Below, piece after piece: positions 60,696-64,000 of a stretch of DNA of 64,000 nucleotides. The notes below the pieces were generated by a model. It did not search any database and was not told the DNA's origin. It worked only from the letters and a program-made list of their open reading frames with translations. A program made the translations under genes and the position numbers. Origin of the DNA: Loxodes magnus (lineage: Eukaryota > Ciliophora > Karyorelictea > Loxodida > Loxodidae); the NCBI GenBank assembly GCA_946699065.1, contig CAMPDV010000138.1, positions 248,001 through 312,000 of the forward strand, given 5' to 3'. Position 1 is the stretch's first letter. The number at the start of each line of letters is the position of its first letter.

Positions 60696-61574
60696 ATGGA
60701 AGGCTTAAAGAAAGGTTTCTACATCACCTCCAAGAAATAGGAGAGGAAACCAGAAACCGAAATAACCCAGACCCCTACCAAGTAACAAGAATCTCATCTA
60801 TCAGGAACACAAACCAGGGAAGAGTACTAACAGACTAGGAAAAGCCACGAACTTACCCCGGCATCTTAGGAGAAGCCAAGGAAACAACCTAAGTCTGCTC
60901 TACATTAGGAGACATCGGAAATCTATCCTTCCGGACAAATGAGCGTGGAGCAGTTCATTAAAGTAGTGCTAAGTCTCTAGCAAGAGGTAAAGAAGCTTAA
61001 AAGGGAAAATACGAAACTAATGGACCTGATTAAACAACAGGATACAAGAGAGCTCCAAATGGCAAACTGGGAAAGGGAGCTCGACAACATCTGGAAACAC
61101 CAACAGGAACAAATGAAACATATGAATGACTCAATAAAGACGATTCAAGAGCAGAACAAGCAAATAATCTAGAACCAGAGCCAAGTGCAAGAAATTCCTA
61201 AGATAGAGAAAATGGACATTGAAGAAGAGCAAGTAATCAAAATGACAAGAGAGAAAAGAATTAAGAAGAAATGCTATTTCTGTGGTAGCTATAGACACCT
61301 ATATAGGAAATGTAGGAAATTCCAGGAATACAAAAGAGAATATTGGATAAGAGAAAAGAAAGAAAGAGAAATGCTCTATTGTAGCGCAGAGGGGAATATA
61401 TATAAAAAAAGATGGAATCAAAGAAGTGGTAAAACAAGAACCTTAATAATACGGAAGAAGGGAAAACAAGAAATGTAAATAGGACCAAGGAAGAGAAAAC
61501 AAGACATAAATCAAGAAATCTTTTTACAAACTTATTTTACGCGGCGGTGATGTAGACTGCTGCGAAACATTTAA
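60696..61574 (+). CDS. Intact Gag/ORF1-like CCHC zinc-knuckle protein
   Basis: Starts M-E-G-L-K-K-G-F-Y-I-T-S at 60696. A Thr/Glu/Lys-rich region is followed by S-G-Q-M-S-V-E-Q-F-I-K, a coiled coil (E-V-K-K-L-K-R-E-N-T-K-L), E-K-M-D-I-E-E-E and the canonical knuckle C-Y-F-C-G-S-Y-R-H-L-Y-R-K-C. The module is L-Y-C-S-A-E-G-N-I-Y-K-K-R. The frame has in-phase TAA at 61476, TGA at 61548 and TAA at 61572; the true stop is uncertain, so the product has 260 to 292 residues. TGA lies in a GC-rich spot (GCGGCGGTGATG) that may be the 3' structural end. No frameshifts seen. Expected to bind nucleic acid and to oligomerise by its coiled coil. Confidence 0.75.
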
Positions 61575-63076
61575 ATCAAATTATAATTATATAGGACAAT
61601 TAGGAGAAGGGCAAAAAAAGGCTAACAGATAGCATGGCAATAGAAAAATAGAAAGAAAAATTAGGAAATTCAAAAATACCAAAGAATTTAACTATTACAA
61701 GAAGACTTAATAATAGAAATATATTCAAATTTAACATAAGAAGAAATTATGAAAAGACTAGAAGAAGAAATAGAAGAATATGAAAAGAAAAAAATTGCAA
61801 GATAAAGCTAGAAGAAAATATGAACTGAACTAAGAACTTTTTATCAAACCATAGTTAATCTATTGAAGGTAGAGCAACGTAAATGAATAATAATTATTAT
61901 TATATTATTATAAATAATTATTCTTTTATTGCTAGATAAAAAAGTTAGTTAATTAATATTCTATAGCTATTTTAAAGGATTAAATTTTATGACAATATAA
62001 TCCTTTTTTGATTTTTTACAATTCATTATTTAAACTTTTTTAATTATTTCTTATTTTCTAAAATTATAAGTAATTATCTATATCTGCTTGATATATAATA
62101 GGTTTAAAGCTATTTAATTTTTTTAAAATGTTTACTGAAATAATCTTGAAGAGAAAACTTGAGATTATTTTTTTACGTTATTTTATCCTTTGATAAGTGT
62201 AAAATATGACAATTACTAAATATTTTTAATTTTTTTTTGAAACAATCAATAAAAATTATTGCCAATTGATTTTTTCGTTTAAAACAAAAGCTATAAAATA
62301 ATAAACATGAATTTAGTTTAACTACGTATGTATATTTCTGAAAATTAAATGAACTATCTAAAATTCATAAAAAGCTATAATCTTTACAAGAGAAATTAGA
62401 TTAGATATATGTTTGTATGATCTTTATTAATTCAACTTAATTAATATTTTTTTAAATATTCTATAGTTAAAAAATAGCAATACAGGACTTTACTTTATTG
62501 AGTCTATTATTTTTTTATTAATTTAAGAATAAACTTTACTATATCTAAAAAAATCCATGATAATTTCAAGGGAGTTTTAGTTGTAAACGAAAATTTCTTA
62601 ATAAATTATAAAGATATTTTTCTTAAAAAAAGAATGTAAAGCAGAGGAATAATCTAAAAATATAAGAAGAGATAAATAATAAAAAAATATAAAAATATAT
62701 AGTCACTATAGTTCCCATATTTTCTATTTATATCATCATTTTCTTTTGCATTTATTTCTTCATATTTTAAGAATATTCCTACTATTATCTTTAAATTTAT
62801 CTTTTAATTTAATATTTAAATCATTTTATTCTTATTCAGTCCTATGCTTTATTGGTTCAGTTAACCATCATCATTTCATCATTTATGCTTAGTAACTATT
62901 TCTGAAAAGTAACTTTAACAATTAAGCATTTTTACTTAAAAGAGTAAAGATAAGCACTAATTTAAGACAAATGTTAATTTCTTATATAAGTAAGTCAAAA
63001 GCATCTTAATACTCTTAATAATAAACTAGTGAAATGATTTTGATATATTAAATTCTTTAGTTTAATAGTTAATAAA
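61575..63076. other. AT-rich gap
   Basis: The first 300 bases keep an open lysine-rich frame continuing from the Gag-like gene, possibly read through. After about 61870 no gene is seen. The last ~150 bases match the upstream region of Cache copy 1. Confidence 0.4.
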
Positions 63077-64000
63077 ATGAGGCTTAAATTTAATACCAGG
63101 AACTTGGATAAAGTGCTAACAATTTAGCTGCTTATAGTATGCTTATTAGTCATTTCTTTCTTCACTTTCTTATTTTTGATTTTATTCTTTTTAATATCTA
63201 AGTATTCTTCTAAGTCTGCAGAAGATACCTACGAAGACCAAGTTTTAACTCATTTGTACTAGTATACTGCTTGAAATTCTGGAGTTATAAAATTTTATTT
63301 AGAATAATTTCTATAGAGGTTTGATATATTTGTAAAAATAGTAAAAGATGTTTACTAGTTAGATAATAATGTTAGGAATGTTCATTAAAAAAAACCTGGA
63401 ATTTGACATTAAAATATACCAGAAGAGATGGCTATTTACAATAACTATACATAAGAAATATTTGGAAATTAAGAAATTACCTTTAATTTTAGCACTTTCT
63501 ATTCCTTAAATTCGTTAGATGAACTAACACTTGAATGTAAATCATATATGGATTATTCAGGAAATTTCGATTATTATTGACGTTCCTTGTTTTCCTTTCC
63601 TCTTTATCACTTCGGAATCGGCTTCTATAAAGGTGGATGCTTTTTGACATATCCAGGTTAAGAATTTATAAACTATAATTATTACATAAGAGAATGATAT
63701 TACAAGGCAATGGAATTGAATGGAAGCTAAAGTCTTACCAATCTATACGTTTCATATGGTACTAGCATGCTAACTGTCTCTACTTCCTAGGTTATTTACA
63801 ACAATACTAATACTCCTTTTTAAGAACCTTTTGCTGTCCCTTTTGCTGATCTTCAGTGAAATTATTTACTAAACCTCTTTGACTCTTTTAAGCTTTTTAC
63901 AAACGGATTTGCTGTTTTTGTAATGTATGGAGGTTCAATAAGTAATAGAGTGAAAATTTGAGAAGTAGACCCAGGAGTTGATAGAATATATGACTATAAA
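63077..64000 (+). CDS. Cache-domain membrane sensor, copy 3 (cut by window edge)
   Basis: Starts M-R-L-K-F-N-T-R-N-L-D-K at 63077; the frame is open to the window end (308 codons) with TAA/TAG=Gln and TGA=Trp. N-terminal membrane segment L-L-I-V-C-L-L-V-I-S-F-F-T-F, then Cache-like motifs F-Y-K-G-G-C-F-L-T-Y-P-G, I-R-E-W-Y-Y-K-A-M and L-Y-V-S-Y-G-T-S-M. TGA stands at T-A-W-N-S-G, R-E-W-Y-Y and Q-W-N-Y, as in the other copies. The run of eight A near 63390 keeps the frame that copy 1 lost. The missing C terminus should hold the second membrane segment and HAMP-like helix seen in the 34 kb copy. Confidence 0.8.

Noticed and set aside
1-64000. Bacterial or organellar origin
   Set aside because: Spliceosomal-type introns, LINE/SINE elements and Cache/HAMP-like, topoisomerase IIIbeta-like and UBC12-like eukaryotic domains argue against it.
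1-64000. Tetrahymena-type code with UGA as stop only
   Set aside because: TGA occupies conserved Trp positions in several independent genes and copies, so UGA must be read as sense.

Overview
The window is very AT-rich DNA from a ciliate that appears to have reassigned all three canonical stop codons. Read with the standard code it holds only short ORFs. Read with TAA/TAG as Gln and TGA as Trp, long reading frames with recognisable protein families appear. The best proof is a Cache-domain gene present three times: TGA sits at the same conserved positions in every copy, including the Trp of the R-E-W-Y-Y motif. TAA also seems to end several genes (just before diverging 3' sequence or a GC-rich hairpin), so the code is probably ambiguous stop/sense, as known from karyorelicts (Loxodes, Parduczia) and the heterotrich Condylostoma. 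Two inferred introns of 53 and 78 nt are longer than the 15-16 nt introns typical of heterotrichs, which favours a karyorelict-like host. The species is inference.

Host-like genes are few. (1) A Cache-TM-HAMP-like sensor occurs at 1-1192 (minus, frameshifted), 34113-35701 (minus, complete) and 63077-64000 (plus, cut by the window end). (2) A 184-aa Cys-rich membrane protein is duplicated at 10138-10770 (plus) and 48958-49590 (minus). (3) A 3.1 kb reading frame at 21169-24315 (minus) encodes a topoisomerase III-like protein followed in frame by a UBC12-like E2 domain. Both domains lack their catalytic residues. A decayed 5'-truncated copy lies at 26340-27180.

Most other readable sequence is mobile. 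More than twenty copies, in both orientations and at all stages of decay, belong to one family of Gag/ORF1-like proteins: coiled coil, a P-M-[DE]-I-E motif, a CCHC zinc knuckle, then a short module I do not recognise around G-x-I-Y-[KR]. Three copies are intact (43231-44115, 59420-60139, 60696-61574). Several are 5'-truncated, one is inserted in another, and many share a small 3' hairpin. A single degenerate LINE (55161-59230) carries APE-type endonuclease and reverse transcriptase, a 272-bp pentanucleotide array and an internal inversion. At least four SINE-like families are present; three share a 3' tail hairpin with some Gag-like elements, and one appears 5S-rRNA-derived.

The rest is A/T-rich DNA in which I see no gene. 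I found no tRNA, large rRNA or CRISPR array. The layout resembles a repeat-rich ciliate germline or uneliminated genome rather than gene-dense macronuclear DNA. Boundaries of decayed elements are approximate, and all translations were done by eye.
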